Below are positions 17,177 to 26,162 of a stretch of 64,000 nucleotides of DNA, piece by piece. A program made the translations under genes and the position numbers. The notes beneath the pieces were generated by a model, which was given only the letters and a program-made list of their open reading frames with translations, was not told the DNA's origin and did no database searches. Position 1 is the stretch's first letter. Each line of letters opens with the position of its first letter. The stretch is from Vulcanimicrobiota bacterium (GTDB lineage Bacteria; Vulcanimicrobiota; Xenobia; Xenobiales; JADMJV01). Where the stretch lies: contig JAHBVR010000005.1 in NCBI GenBank assembly GCA_019637395.1, positions 191,312 through 255,311 of the forward strand, in the 5' to 3' direction.

Positions 17177-18448
17177 ATGTTCCGATTTGGGGATGACAGA
17201 GGCACTTTGAAGTGCTCATTTTGCGGCAAGAGCCAGGACCAGGTCCGTAAGCTAATCGCGGGTCCCGGCGTCTATATCTGCGATGAGTGCATTGAACTCT
17301 GCAACGAGATCATCGAGGAAGAACTCTCCCGCACCACCGAAGACCCCATGCGCTTCCGCAATCTGCCGAAGCCCAAGGAAATCAACGCCATTCTCGACCA
17401 GTACGTGGTCGGCCAGGAACGCCCCAAACGGACCCTCTCGGTGGCTGTCTACAACCACTACAAGCGGATTCACGGTAAGGGGGGCACCCCCGCCGGTGCC
17501 GAAGATGTCGAGCTGCAGAAGAGCAACGTGTTGCTGGTCGGACCGACCGGCTGCGGCAAGACCTACCTGGCCCAGACGTTGGCCAAGATCCTCAACGTGC
17601 CGCTGGCGCTGGCCGACGCCACCTCGTTGACCGAGGCGGGCTACGTGGGCGAAGACGTCGAGAACATTTTGCTCAAATTGATCCAGGCCGCCGACTACGA
17701 CGTCAAGCGAGCTCAGCAGGGCATCATCTACATCGACGAAATCGACAAGATCGCCCGCAAATCGGAGAATCCTTCGATCACTCGCGACGTATCCGGTGAA
17801 GGTGTGCAGCAGGCCCTGCTCAAGATCCTGGAAGGTACGGAAGCCAATGTTCCCCCTCAGGGCGGGCGCAAGCATCCCCACCAGGAATTTATCCAGATCG
17901 ACACCACCAACATCCTCTTTATCTGCGGCGGCGCTTTCGAAGGCCTGGAAAAGATCATCGAACAGCGGGTCAAGGACCAGTCGATGGGTTTCCGCGCCAC
18001 CATCGAAAGCCGCAAAGAGCGTAAGCTCGGCGAACTGCTGGCCATGGTCTTGCCCGAGGATCTGCTCAAGTTCGGTCTCATTCCCGAGTTTATCGGCCGC
18101 CTGCCCATCGTGGTGACGCTCAATTCGCTGGACGAGGAATCTCTGATGAAGATTCTCACCGAACCGAGAAACGCGCTGCTCAAGCAGTACCAGAAGATCT
18201 TCCAGATGGACGGCGTCGACCTGGTCTTCACCAAGGAAGCGGTCGCCTGTATCGCCCGTGAGGCCCAGAAGCGCAAAACGGGCGCCCGCGCCCTGCGCTC
18301 CATCCTCGAAGAAGTCATGCTGGACATCATGTACGAGGTCCCCTCGCTGCCCAGTATCCGCAAATGCATCATCACCCCCGAAGTGATCGAAAAGAAAGCC
18401 GAGCCCACCCTGATCTTCGTCGAGGAGATGAAGAAAGAAGCCAGCTAG
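17177..18448 (+). CDS. clpX: ClpX, AAA+ unfoldase of the ClpXP protease
   Basis: 423 aa. The N-terminal zinc-binding domain has CSFC and CDEC pairs (residues about 15-45). The AAA+ core shows Walker [10 protein letters not shown], the pore-loop segment GYVGED, Walker [10 protein letters not shown], and the C-terminal small domain with [12 protein letters not shown] (sensor 2). It unfolds tagged proteins and feeds them to ClpP. GGAGG lies 7 nt before the ATG. The order tig-clpP-clpX is conserved in many bacteria. Confidence 0.97.
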   Translation: MFRFGDDRGTLKCSFCGKSQDQVRKLIAGPGVYICDECIELCNEIIEEELSRTTEDPMRFRNLPKPKEINAILDQYVVGQERPKRTLSVAVYNHYKRIHGKGGTPAGAEDVELQKSNVLLVGPTGCGKTYLAQTLAKILNVPLALADATSLTEAGYVGEDVENILLKLIQAADYDVKRAQQGIIYIDEIDKIARKSENPSITRDVSGEGVQQALLKILEGTEANVPPQGGRKHPHQEFIQIDTTNILFICGGAFEGLEKIIEQRVKDQSMGFRATIESRKERKLGELLAMVLPEDLLKFGLIPEFIGRLPIVVTLNSLDEESLMKILTEPRNALLKQYQKIFQMDGVDLVFTKEAVACIAREAQKRKTGARALRSILEEVMLDIMYEVPSLPSIRKCIITPEVIEKKAEPTLIFVEEMKKEAS

Positions 18449-18452
18449 AAGC

Positions 18453-19568
18453 TCAACTCAGTGAACTGCGCTGCAGCCGGCGCACGGCCAGAGTGATGAC
18501 GAAGAGCATGATGGCCACCATGGGCAGGACATGCTGCCACAGATGTTCCAGGCCCAGGCCTTTCATGATGATGCCGCGCACGATTTGCAAGAAGTAGGTG
18601 AGCGGCAGAAATTGCCCGATGGTCTGGGCCCAGGGGGGCATGCCTTCGCGGGGGAACATGAAGCCGGCCAGCAGCATATTGGGCAGGAAGATGAGGAAGC
18701 CCATCTGGCTGGCCTGCTGCTGCGAGCGAGCCACCGTGGAGATGAGCAAACCGACCGAGAGATAACTCAGCACCTGCAGCGAGCAGAGCGCATACAGTAA
18801 CGGCAAGCTGCCGCGAATGGGCACGCGGAAGAGCAGCACTCCCAGCAGCAGCGCCACCGTCACCTGGGCGTAACCCACCAGGATGTAGGGCACGATCTTG
18901 CCGATCACGATTTCGATGGCCCGCAGCGGCGTGGTGGTAAGTTGCTCCATGGTGCCCATCTCGCGCTCTTTGACGATGGCCATAGCGGTGATATTGGTCA
19001 TCGTCATGGTCAAGATCACCCCGATCAGTCCGGGCACCACGTGGTGAGCCGTCACCAGATCGGGGTTGTACCAGGCGCGGATCTGCACGTCCACGGGCAT
19101 GTCGGGGCTGCGTACTCTCTCGGCCAGCATACTCAGGCTACGGGTCTGGGCGATGCCGTTGGCGTTGGCCAGGGTGCTGGCGGCCACCTGCGGATCGCTG
19201 GCATCGACCAGCACCTGCAGCCGGGCCGGACGATGACGGTGCAGGTCTTTGGCGTAGTCGGTATCGATGACCAGACCCACGCGCACCTTGCCCCCGTCGA
19301 TCATGGCGGTCATCTGCTCGGGGCTGGCGGCATAATACTTCAGGGTGAAATACTGTGTCTGAGTAAAGGCCTGAATCAAATCGCGACTTTCCGGGGTCTG
19401 GCTGTAGTCGAGCACGGCCATGGGTACGTGCTTGATGTCCGTATTGATGGCGTAGCCGAACAGCGTCAGTTGAATGATGGGGATCATCAAGGCGATCACC
19501 ACGGTGCCGCGATCGCGGCGCATCTGGATGAACTCCTTGCGAATCATCGCCAGAATGCGGGCCAGCAC
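18453..19568 (-). CDS. ABC-2 type exporter permease
   Basis: 371-aa membrane subunit of the YhhJ/YbhR/YbhS type. It has an N-terminal transmembrane helix (VVIALMIPIIQLTLFGYAI), a large extracytoplasmic domain to about residue 170, then five hydrophobic segments with the ABC-2 motif region KEREMGTMEQLTTTPLRAIE. It is the last gene of a five-gene operon. Related E. coli loci (ybhGFSR) encode two permeases; only one is present here, so a homodimer is inferred. The substrate is unknown, probably a hydrophobic compound. Confidence 0.9.
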   Translation of the reverse strand: MLARILAMIRKEFIQMRRDRGTVVIALMIPIIQLTLFGYAINTDIKHVPMAVLDYSQTPESRDLIQAFTQTQYFTLKYYAASPEQMTAMIDGGKVRVGLVIDTDYAKDLHRHRPARLQVLVDASDPQVAASTLANANGIAQTRSLSMLAERVRSPDMPVDVQIRAWYNPDLVTAHHVVPGLIGVILTMTMTNITAMAIVKEREMGTMEQLTTTPLRAIEIVIGKIVPYILVGYAQVTVALLLGVLLFRVPIRGSLPLLYALCSLQVLSYLSVGLLISTVARSQQQASQMGFLIFLPNMLLAGFMFPREGMPPWAQTIGQFLPLTYFLQIVRGIIMKGLGLEHLWQHVLPMVAIMLFVITLAVRRLQRSSLS

Positions 19569-19571
19569 GGC

Positions 19572-20495
19572 TCAGGCTCCCTGGCGCTGCAGCGCGATAA
19601 AGACGTCCTCCAGAGTGGCCTCGGTGGCTTCCACCGCCCCCTGCGCCTGGTCGCGCACCGACTGCCACTGATTCTCCTCCACTGAAACGCCGCTGGGAAC
19701 CAGAAAGCGAATGCGATTTCCGGAAGGGAACGGCGCCGCCATCCAGCCTTGGGAAGTAAGAAAATCCAGGGCTTCCAGGCGCTTCTTGGGCACGAAGTGG
19801 TACATTTGCCCGGGCAAAGCCTTTTCTTTGATCTGACTGGGACTGCCCTGGGCGATCAGGCGGCCGGCGGCGATGAAGCAAATCTGATCGCAGCGCTCCA
19901 CTTCATCCATATAATGCGTGGTCACCATCACCGTCTTGCCGGACCGGCTCAACTGCACGATGATGTCCCAGAAATAGCGGCGCAACGCCGGATCGACCGC
20001 GCCGGTGGGTTCGTCCAGAAAGATGATGTCCGGATCGTGCAGCAAGGCCACCGCGAAGGCCAGCCGCTGGCGGATGCCGCCGGGCAGATGGAAGGCCAAC
20101 TGCTGCTGGTATTCCTCCAGGCGGCACAGTTTGACCAGATGCTCGCGCCGGGCCTGGGCCAGGGTGGGCGGCAGGCCCTGCACGCCGGCGAAGAAGTTGA
20201 GGTTCTCCACCACGGTCAAATCCTCATAAAGACTGAACTTCTGCGACATATAGCCGACCCGCGAGCGAATCTGCTGGGATTGGGTGCGAATGTCCAGGCC
20301 CAGCACTTTGCCACTGCCCGAACTGATGGGCAGAATGCCCAGCAGCATGCGGATGGTGGTCGACTTGCCGGCGCCATTGGGACCCAGAAAGCCGAAAATA
20401 CTGCCATAGGGAATCTGGAAGCTGACTCCATCCACGGCCGCGAAATCGCCAAACTTCTTGGTCAGGTCGTGAACGTCGACACAGAAGTCGCTCAC
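19572..20495 (-). CDS. ABC transporter ATP-binding protein (second ATPase)
   Basis: 307 aa. Walker A GPNGAGKST, Q-loop region MSQKFSLYEDLTV, a signature reading LPGGIRQRLA (usual LSGGQ), and Walker B IIFLDEPTGAVDP, then the H-loop in VMVTTHYMDE. A C-terminal extension of about 80 residues is usual for drug and lipid exporters of this group. Corresponds to the C-terminal half of YbhF. It overlaps the first ATPase by 4 nt; the permease follows after 3 nt. Confidence 0.92.
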   Translation of the reverse strand: MSDFCVDVHDLTKKFGDFAAVDGVSFQIPYGSIFGFLGPNGAGKSTTIRMLLGILPISSGSGKVLGLDIRTQSQQIRSRVGYMSQKFSLYEDLTVVENLNFFAGVQGLPPTLAQARREHLVKLCRLEEYQQQLAFHLPGGIRQRLAFAVALLHDPDIIFLDEPTGAVDPALRRYFWDIIVQLSRSGKTVMVTTHYMDEVERCDQICFIAAGRLIAQGSPSQIKEKALPGQMYHFVPKKRLEALDFLTSQGWMAAPFPSGNRIRFLVPSGVSVEENQWQSVRDQAQGAVEATEATLEDVFIALQRQGA

Positions 20496-21370
20496 TGGGC
20501 CACCTTGAGGAAGACGTCCTCAATGGAAAAATCCACCGGTCGCACCTGGCGTACAGCCAGACCCTGATCTTGCAGCAGCGAACAGATCTGCGCGGGAGTC
20601 ACCGGCGAGCCCGGCGGTAGAACCACGTGTAGCGAGTCGCCAAAAAGCTCTACTTCCTGAGAAACCTGGCCGTTTCTCAAAACTTCGCGCGCTTGATAGG
20701 GATCCTCCACCAACACCGCCAGCACCGTGCCCGGCACCGAGGCCTTGACCTCATCGGGCGTGCCCATGCGCAGGATCCGGCCTTCATGCAAAAGGGCGAT
20801 GCGATCAAATTGTTCGGCCTCATCCATATAGGGAGTGGAGGAAAGCACCGTCAGGCCCTGGCGTTGCAGGTGAAAGACGATGCTCCAGAACTCCCGCCGC
20901 GAAACGGGATCGACCCCGGTCGTGGGCTCATCCATCAAGAGCAGGCCGGGCTCGTGAATCAGGCTGCAACAAAGAGCCAGCTTTTGCTTCATGCCGCCTG
21001 ACAGTTGCTCGGCCAGCCGTTTGCGGAAGGGCGCCAGCCCGATCTGCTCCAGCAACGCGTCGCGGCGCGCCCCGTAGTTGCGCAGGCCATAGACGTCGGC
21101 GAAAAAACCAACGTTCTCTTCCACCGTCAGATCGCGATAGAGGGCAAATCTCTGAGCGATATAACCCACCGTGCCCGTAAAAGACCGTCGCAGCGAACCG
21201 CTGCTGGCCTGCAACAGCCCGGCCACAATGCGAATCAATGAGGTCTTACCGGCTCCGTCCGGCCCGACCAGGCCAAAGACTTCGCCGGCTTCCAGAGCCA
21301 GACTCACCCCCTGCAGCGCCGTCACCGACCCGTAATCTTTGACCAGATCCTCCACCACCAACAGGCTCAC
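20492..21370 (-). CDS. ABC transporter ATP-binding protein (first ATPase)
   Basis: 292 aa. Walker A reads GPDGAGKTS with Asp in place of the usual Asn, as in the N-terminal half of YbhF-type proteins. Signature LSGGMKQKLA, Walker B LLLMDEPTTGVDP; the H-loop position reads SSTPYMDE, with Pro where the switch His is expected, as is common in one half of asymmetric pairs. The two separate ATPase genes, together with the adaptor and TolC, indicate a YbhF-like heterodimer split into two polypeptides. Confidence 0.9.
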   Translation of the reverse strand: MSLLVVEDLVKDYGSVTALQGVSLALEAGEVFGLVGPDGAGKTSLIRIVAGLLQASSGSLRRSFTGTVGYIAQRFALYRDLTVEENVGFFADVYGLRNYGARRDALLEQIGLAPFRKRLAEQLSGGMKQKLALCCSLIHEPGLLLMDEPTTGVDPVSRREFWSIVFHLQRQGLTVLSSTPYMDEAEQFDRIALLHEGRILRMGTPDEVKASVPGTVLAVLVEDPYQAREVLRNGQVSQEVELFGDSLHVVLPPGSPVTPAQICSLLQDQGLAVRQVRPVDFSIEDVFLKVAQ

Positions 21371-22638
21371 AGGCGCACGTCCACCGGTTGGCCGGGATGC
21401 ATCACCAGGTCCGGATTGTCAAAGAGCAGTTTGGCGCGGTAGACCAGATTGACGCGCTCACGCGGAGTCTGGATGAACTTGGGCGTGAACTCGGCTTTGT
21501 CATAGATGCGCGTCACTTTGCCGGAAAGACCGGCCGGCACGCCATCGCCGCTGATTTTCCCCACCGCTCCCAGGGCCACTTGGGAGCGCTCGTACTCGGG
21601 GATGTAGAGATTGACCCAGGGATGCTTGAGATCGGCCAGGGTCAGCACCGAAGTTCCCGCCGTCACCGATTCTCCCGGCTCCAGGTTGCGCACGCTGATG
21701 ACTGCGTCCAACGGAGCCAGCAGCGAGGCCTTGCTCAACTGCACTTCGGCCGCCTGCAGACTGGCCCGGGCTTCCTTCCAGCCGGCCCGAGCCGCCTCGA
21801 TCTCCTCGCGGCGCGGTCCTTGCCGCATCAAATCGAGCGCCTGACGGCGCTCGGCTACCTGGGCCCGGGCCTTTTCAATGAGCTCCGGGCGCGTGCCATC
21901 GGCCAGGTCATGGTAGCGCGCGGCCGCCGCCTGATAGTCTTCATAAGCACCGGACCGTTCTTGCCGGCGCGGCCCGCTGGACAACCGAGCATAGCCGGCC
22001 GAAGCTACTTCAAAACTGGAGCGAGCCTGGGCCCATTGATTCTTGCGCGCTTCCAACTGCTGGTCGGAAATGGCGCCTTCCTTATGCAGGCGTTGAAAAC
22101 GCTGGTAGTCCAGTTGGGTCAATTGCAAATTGGTGCGCGCGCTGGCCAGTTGGCTGCGGGCGCTGTCGATTTCCTCGCGCCGGTAGCCTTCGTTCAGCAT
22201 CGAAGAACGCGCCGCCGCCGACAGCATCTGAGCCCGGGCTGCCTGCAGTTCTTGAGCAGTCGCCCCGCTCTCCAACTGCTGCAACTCGGCCTGGGCCGCT
22301 CTTAATCGCGAAGAAGCCTGGGCGATTTCGGCCGGCCGGTAACCGCGCTCCAATTCCTGGTAGCGAAAGCGAGCCTGGGAAGCGCGCGCCCGCATCTGTT
22401 CCACGCTGGCCTGCCAGGAACGCCGGTCAAGGCGGGCCAGCACCTCGCCCTTACGCACCGATTGGCCCTCCTGGACCAGCACCTCCGAGACCGTGCCGGC
22501 CATTTCAAAGGCGCAGTCCACGGTGGTGGCTTCGACCACGCCGGAGTAGGTCAGGGCCGTGCGCGCCGCCGGCGGCCGCTGGCTCCACCAGACCGCCAGC
22601 GCCACCAGCAATAAGACAAAAGGAATGAGGCGTTTCAT
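21367..22638 (-). CDS. HlyD/YbhG-type periplasmic adaptor
   Basis: 423 aa. One N-terminal membrane anchor (LIPFVLLLVALAVWW), a biotinyl-lipoyl-like half (VSEVLVQEGQSVRKGEVLARL) and a very long coiled-coil hairpin (about residues 80-290) made of Ala/Gln/Arg-rich heptads with near-repeats such as GYRREEIDSARSQL and GPRREEIEAARAGW. The second lipoyl half and beta-barrel follow. It links the ABC permease to the TolC-like channel. Coupled by 4-nt overlaps to both neighbours. Confidence 0.92.
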   Translation of the reverse strand: MKRLIPFVLLLVALAVWWSQRPPAARTALTYSGVVEATTVDCAFEMAGTVSEVLVQEGQSVRKGEVLARLDRRSWQASVEQMRARASQARFRYQELERGYRPAEIAQASSRLRAAQAELQQLESGATAQELQAARAQMLSAAARSSMLNEGYRREEIDSARSQLASARTNLQLTQLDYQRFQRLHKEGAISDQQLEARKNQWAQARSSFEVASAGYARLSSGPRRQERSGAYEDYQAAAARYHDLADGTRPELIEKARAQVAERRQALDLMRQGPRREEIEAARAGWKEARASLQAAEVQLSKASLLAPLDAVISVRNLEPGESVTAGTSVLTLADLKHPWVNLYIPEYERSQVALGAVGKISGDGVPAGLSGKVTRIYDKAEFTPKFIQTPRERVNLVYRAKLLFDNPDLVMHPGQPVDVRL

Positions 22639-23873
22639 AAGGCGGCCGCCCGCCGGTAACGCGCCAGCGCCTGCAAATACTGATAGCGAGCCGAGACCTT
22701 TTCCTGTTGGGCGGCGGTGAAGGCGGCCTCGGCGTCCAATAGCTCCACGTTGGTGGACAGGCCGTTCTGGTAGCGCAAACGGGCGATGCGGGCGGCCTCG
22801 GCCGCCGCAGCCAGGTTGCGCTCGGTTACGTCCAGACGCTGATAACGATTGGAAAGCTCCAGCACCAGACTCTGCAGCTCCAGCGAGGCGTTGCGCCGCG
22901 CCTGCTCATACAAAGCCTGCAACTGCTCGACGATTTCCCGGGCCTGCAGCACCCGAGTTTCCGATAGTCCTCCATCGTATAAGGGAACCTGCAGATTCAG
23001 GCCGACCGTCCACTGGCGGGCGGGCGAAAAGGCCACCTGGTTGCGGGTCACATAGTCGGTTTGCAGCCCCAGGTTGGGTGCGTCCTGGGAATCGGCCAGC
23101 GAGACGCGCGCTCGGGCCGCTTCCGCTCCCCAGCGACTGGCGGTCAGATCGTAGCGCCGGGCCAGGGCCGCTTCCAGTTCTTCGGCCGGTGGGGGAGGCA
23201 GTTCGCTGGCGGCCTCCAGGGATTCGCCCTGGTCCGGCCGGTCGATCAGCGTAAACAGTCGAATACGGGCCAGCCCGGCGCGATTGCGGGCTTCCAGCAG
23301 CTGCTGCTCGGCCTGGGCCCGGGCCGCTTCGTCTCGCTTGACATCAAAGGGAGCCGCCGAACCGGCTTTGACCAGCTTGATGGCTTCTTGCAGGTGAGCC
23401 TGGCGCGCCTTCAATTGATCCTCGGAAATGTGTACCTGCTCGGCCGAGGCCAGGGCTTCATAGTAGGCCACCGAAGCCTCTTCGAGCACGCGCAGGCGCC
23501 GATCTTGCAGGTCGGCCTGCACCGCTTTCTCGTTGAGTTCGGCCGAAGCGGCGGCCCAGCGCAACCTGCCGAAGGTCAGTAGCGTCTGGCGCAGGGAAAC
23601 TCCCGCACTATAGTTGTACTCGGGCTGCACCGTCACCAGCGTCTGGCCGCCGATCCCGAAAGCTACCGGCGGAGTGATGCGAGTGCCGCTGGCGGTCAGT
23701 TGCAGGGTGGGATGGACCAGCGTGTAGGCTTCATCCACTTTGTAGCGCGACTCGCGCACTTTGGATTCTCCCTCGCGCAAACTCGGACTGTGCAGCAAGG
23801 CTTCTTGCTGAACCTGCGTCAAAGACAAGACCGAGGCGGCTAAAAAGAGCAACATTCCGCCCCACACTATCAA
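22635..23873 (-). CDS. TolC-family outer-membrane protein
   Basis: 412 aa. The hydrophobic N-terminus (MLLFLAASVLS) is a signal peptide, followed by two OEP coiled-coil repeats. First gene of the exporter operon, overlapping the HlyD-type gene by 4 nt. The promoter lies in the 70-nt gap shared with the divergent response regulator, which suggests that the two-component system controls this exporter. Confidence 0.9.
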   Translation of the reverse strand: MIVWGGMLLFLAASVLSLTQVQQEALLHSPSLREGESKVRESRYKVDEAYTLVHPTLQLTASGTRITPPVAFGIGGQTLVTVQPEYNYSAGVSLRQTLLTFGRLRWAAASAELNEKAVQADLQDRRLRVLEEASVAYYEALASAEQVHISEDQLKARQAHLQEAIKLVKAGSAAPFDVKRDEAARAQAEQQLLEARNRAGLARIRLFTLIDRPDQGESLEAASELPPPPAEELEAALARRYDLTASRWGAEAARARVSLADSQDAPNLGLQTDYVTRNQVAFSPARQWTVGLNLQVPLYDGGLSETRVLQAREIVEQLQALYEQARRNASLELQSLVLELSNRYQRLDVTERNLAAAAEAARIARLRYQNGLSTNVELLDAEAAFTAAQQEKVSARYQYLQALARYRRAAAL

Positions 23874-23943
23874 AGGGCCGGAGATTCAGCAAACCGACTT
23901 TGGTCGCGGAGGTTGACAAGGCAGAAGTCTTGAAACTCGGAAG

Positions 23944-24579
23944 ATGCCAATACGAATTTTGCTGGCCGACGATCACTCGGTGGTTCGTCAGGGTCTGCGC
24001 ATGTTTTTAGAGCTGGACGAAACCATCGAAGTGGTGGGCGAAGCCAAGAACGGCGAGGAAGCCATTCACATGGTGGGGGAACTGCATCCGGACGTGGTGC
24101 TGATGGATGTGTTGATGCCCAAGATCGACGGCCTCTCGGCCACCCAGAAAATCCGCCAGCAGTATCCCGAGACCGAAGTGCTGGTGCTGACCAGCGTGCT
24201 CGACGAGGTGACCATCTCTAACGCGGTGCGCAACGGGGCCATCGGTTACTTGCTCAAGGATACCCAGGCTGAGGATCTGTGCAAGGCCATTCATCTGGCC
24301 GCCGAGGGCAAAGTGCAGATGTCTCCCGAGGTGGCCGCCCGCCTGGCCCACGAGCTGTGCGAGGAGCATCCGCGCATCGAGGAGTTGACCAGCCGGGAAC
24401 GCGAGGTTCTCCAGTTGATCGCCAATGGCGCCAGCAACAAGGACATCGCCTCCCACCTTTTTATCGCCGAGAAGACCGTCAAAGCCCACGTCAGCAACCT
24501 GCTGGCCAAAATGGGCGTGCAAAGCCGCACCCAGGCGGCTCTCTACGCGGTGCAGAAAGGTTGGGCCCGCCCCCAATGA
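23944..24579 (+). CDS. NarL/FixJ-family response regulator
   Basis: 211 aa. Receiver domain residues 1-120 with the acidic pair in LLADDHS, phosphoacceptor Asp in VVLMDVLMP, and Lys in YLLKDTQ. LuxR-type HTH at about 145-205 (LTSREREVLQLIANGASNKD, AEKTVKAHVSNLLAKM). Its stop overlaps the cognate kinase start by 4 nt. It is divergent from the ABC/HlyD/TolC operon with only 70 nt between, the likely target. Confidence 0.95.
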   Translation: MPIRILLADDHSVVRQGLRMFLELDETIEVVGEAKNGEEAIHMVGELHPDVVLMDVLMPKIDGLSATQKIRQQYPETEVLVLTSVLDEVTISNAVRNGAIGYLLKDTQAEDLCKAIHLAAEGKVQMSPEVAARLAHELCEEHPRIEELTSREREVLQLIANGASNKDIASHLFIAEKTVKAHVSNLLAKMGVQSRTQAALYAVQKGWARPQ

Positions 24580-26162
24580 AAGACGCCTGCTTCCAGGGGC
24601 TCAGTCCCCGCTTATTGCAGGCCATGGAAGCAGCCGTGGGTTCCAGTCCGGCCGCGCTGGCGCTGGTGGATGAAGAGTTCAAAATGCATGTGGCCAGCCC
24701 GTCGCTGGGCAACCTGGTGGGCAAACCCTGGTCGGACCTGCTCGGCTCTCCTTATCTGGAGTTATTCCCTCCCGAAGAGCAACTGCTTATGTCGGAACGA
24801 CTGCAGCACCCGCCCGACCCCGAATTTTTCTTTCCCACTCGCCTGCAGCACCTGGACGGCTCGATCAAGGAAGTGGACGGGCGCTGCTACCGGCTGAACA
24901 TTCCCGATGAATGCTGGACGGTGGTCATCCTGGTCGACGTCACCAGTGAACGCCGTCTGCTGCGCAAGTTAGGCGGCATCTCGCTGGTCGTTTCCAGCCT
25001 CACCTACGCCGGCAATCTCAAGGCAACTCTCGATTCCATGGCCCAGCGCGTAGTAGAAACCACGGACGCCATCGCAGCCATGGTCTTGAATTGTGAAAAC
25101 GCCGAGCGCGAGGATTTTCGTTTCAGCGTGGGCGGTTCGTTTGGCATGCCCGCCGACGGGCTCGAATTGATGGAGGCCACCCTGGCCTGCCACAAGGAGA
25201 TGGCCCGCTTCGGCATCGAGTTCCCCCCTGTCAAAGCCCGCCTCTCTCGCCAGCCCGAGATCGTCACCAATCTACGCTGCCGTCTCGACGGCGTCGACAT
25301 GTCGCAGTTCCCCGAGCCGGTGCGCGCCCTCTTCAGCATTTCCCAAACACGCGCCTGGAGCACGGTGGTGGCCGTTCCGATTCTCAAGGGTTCCGAGTTC
25401 CTGGGCACGCTTAACTGCTACTACAAAGCCTGCGGCCATATCGAGTCGGCCGAACTCAGCTTTTTGCGCACCCTGGCGGATCTGGCCGGAGTGGCTCTGG
25501 AGAATGCCCGCCTGATGGAAGAATTCGAGCGCCAGGTGGTGCAGCAGGAGCGCCGCCGTCTGGCCCGTGAACTGCACGACTCGGTTTCTCAGGCACTTTA
25601 TGGCATTGCCCTGGGCGCCAAGACGGTCAAGGCGCGCTGGCATTCCCATCCCGAAAAGGCTTTGCAGTCGCTCGATTATGTGCTCGAACTGGCCGAAGGA
25701 GCGGGTAAGGAAATGCGCGCGCTGCTCTATTCGCTACGGCCCGAATCGCTGGAGGAGGAGGGGTTGGTGCAGGCTCTGCGGCGCCAGGCCGAGGCTCTGC
25801 AGGCGCGCTACGGCATCCAGGTCGACTTCCAGGCTCCCAGCGAGCCGGAACTCGACCCGGCCCGCCGGCTGGCCCTCTTCCGGGTGGCCAGCGAGTCGCT
25901 GCACAATGTGGTCAAGCACAGCGGGGCCAAAAATGTCACCCTCAAGCTCGACTGGTCTCCGCAGCGCTGCGAGCTGGAGGTCAGCGACGACGGCGTGGGA
26001 TTCGACTCGCACCAGGCCGGTCCCGATCATTACGGCCTGGACAATATGCGCGAACGGGTGGAGGGCATCGGCGGCCACTGGTCGCTGACCAGCGCCGAAG
26101 GCCGGGGAACCACTATCCGGGCCGAGCTGGATTTATCGTCGCCGGAGATTCAGCTGCGGTAG
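24576..26162 (+). CDS. NarL-type sensor histidine kinase (PAS-GAF-HisKA_3)
   Basis: 528 aa. Start at the ATGA overlap with the response regulator. An N-terminal PAS-like region (about 20-125), a GAF domain (about 140-310), then the HisKA_3 dimerisation helix with the phosphorylated His in RRLARELHDSVSQ near residue 334, and an HATPase_c domain with the N box in ASESLHNVVKHSG and the G box in VSDDGVGFD. No transmembrane helix, so it senses a cytoplasmic signal or small ligand. The last 30 nt overlap the convergent gene. Confidence 0.93.
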   Translation: MKDACFQGLSPRLLQAMEAAVGSSPAALALVDEEFKMHVASPSLGNLVGKPWSDLLGSPYLELFPPEEQLLMSERLQHPPDPEFFFPTRLQHLDGSIKEVDGRCYRLNIPDECWTVVILVDVTSERRLLRKLGGISLVVSSLTYAGNLKATLDSMAQRVVETTDAIAAMVLNCENAEREDFRFSVGGSFGMPADGLELMEATLACHKEMARFGIEFPPVKARLSRQPEIVTNLRCRLDGVDMSQFPEPVRALFSISQTRAWSTVVAVPILKGSEFLGTLNCYYKACGHIESAELSFLRTLADLAGVALENARLMEEFERQVVQQERRRLARELHDSVSQALYGIALGAKTVKARWHSHPEKALQSLDYVLELAEGAGKEMRALLYSLRPESLEEEGLVQALRRQAEALQARYGIQVDFQAPSEPELDPARRLALFRVASESLHNVVKHSGAKNVTLKLDWSPQRCELEVSDDGVGFDSHQAGPDHYGLDNMRERVEGIGGHWSLTSAEGRGTTIRAELDLSSPEIQLR

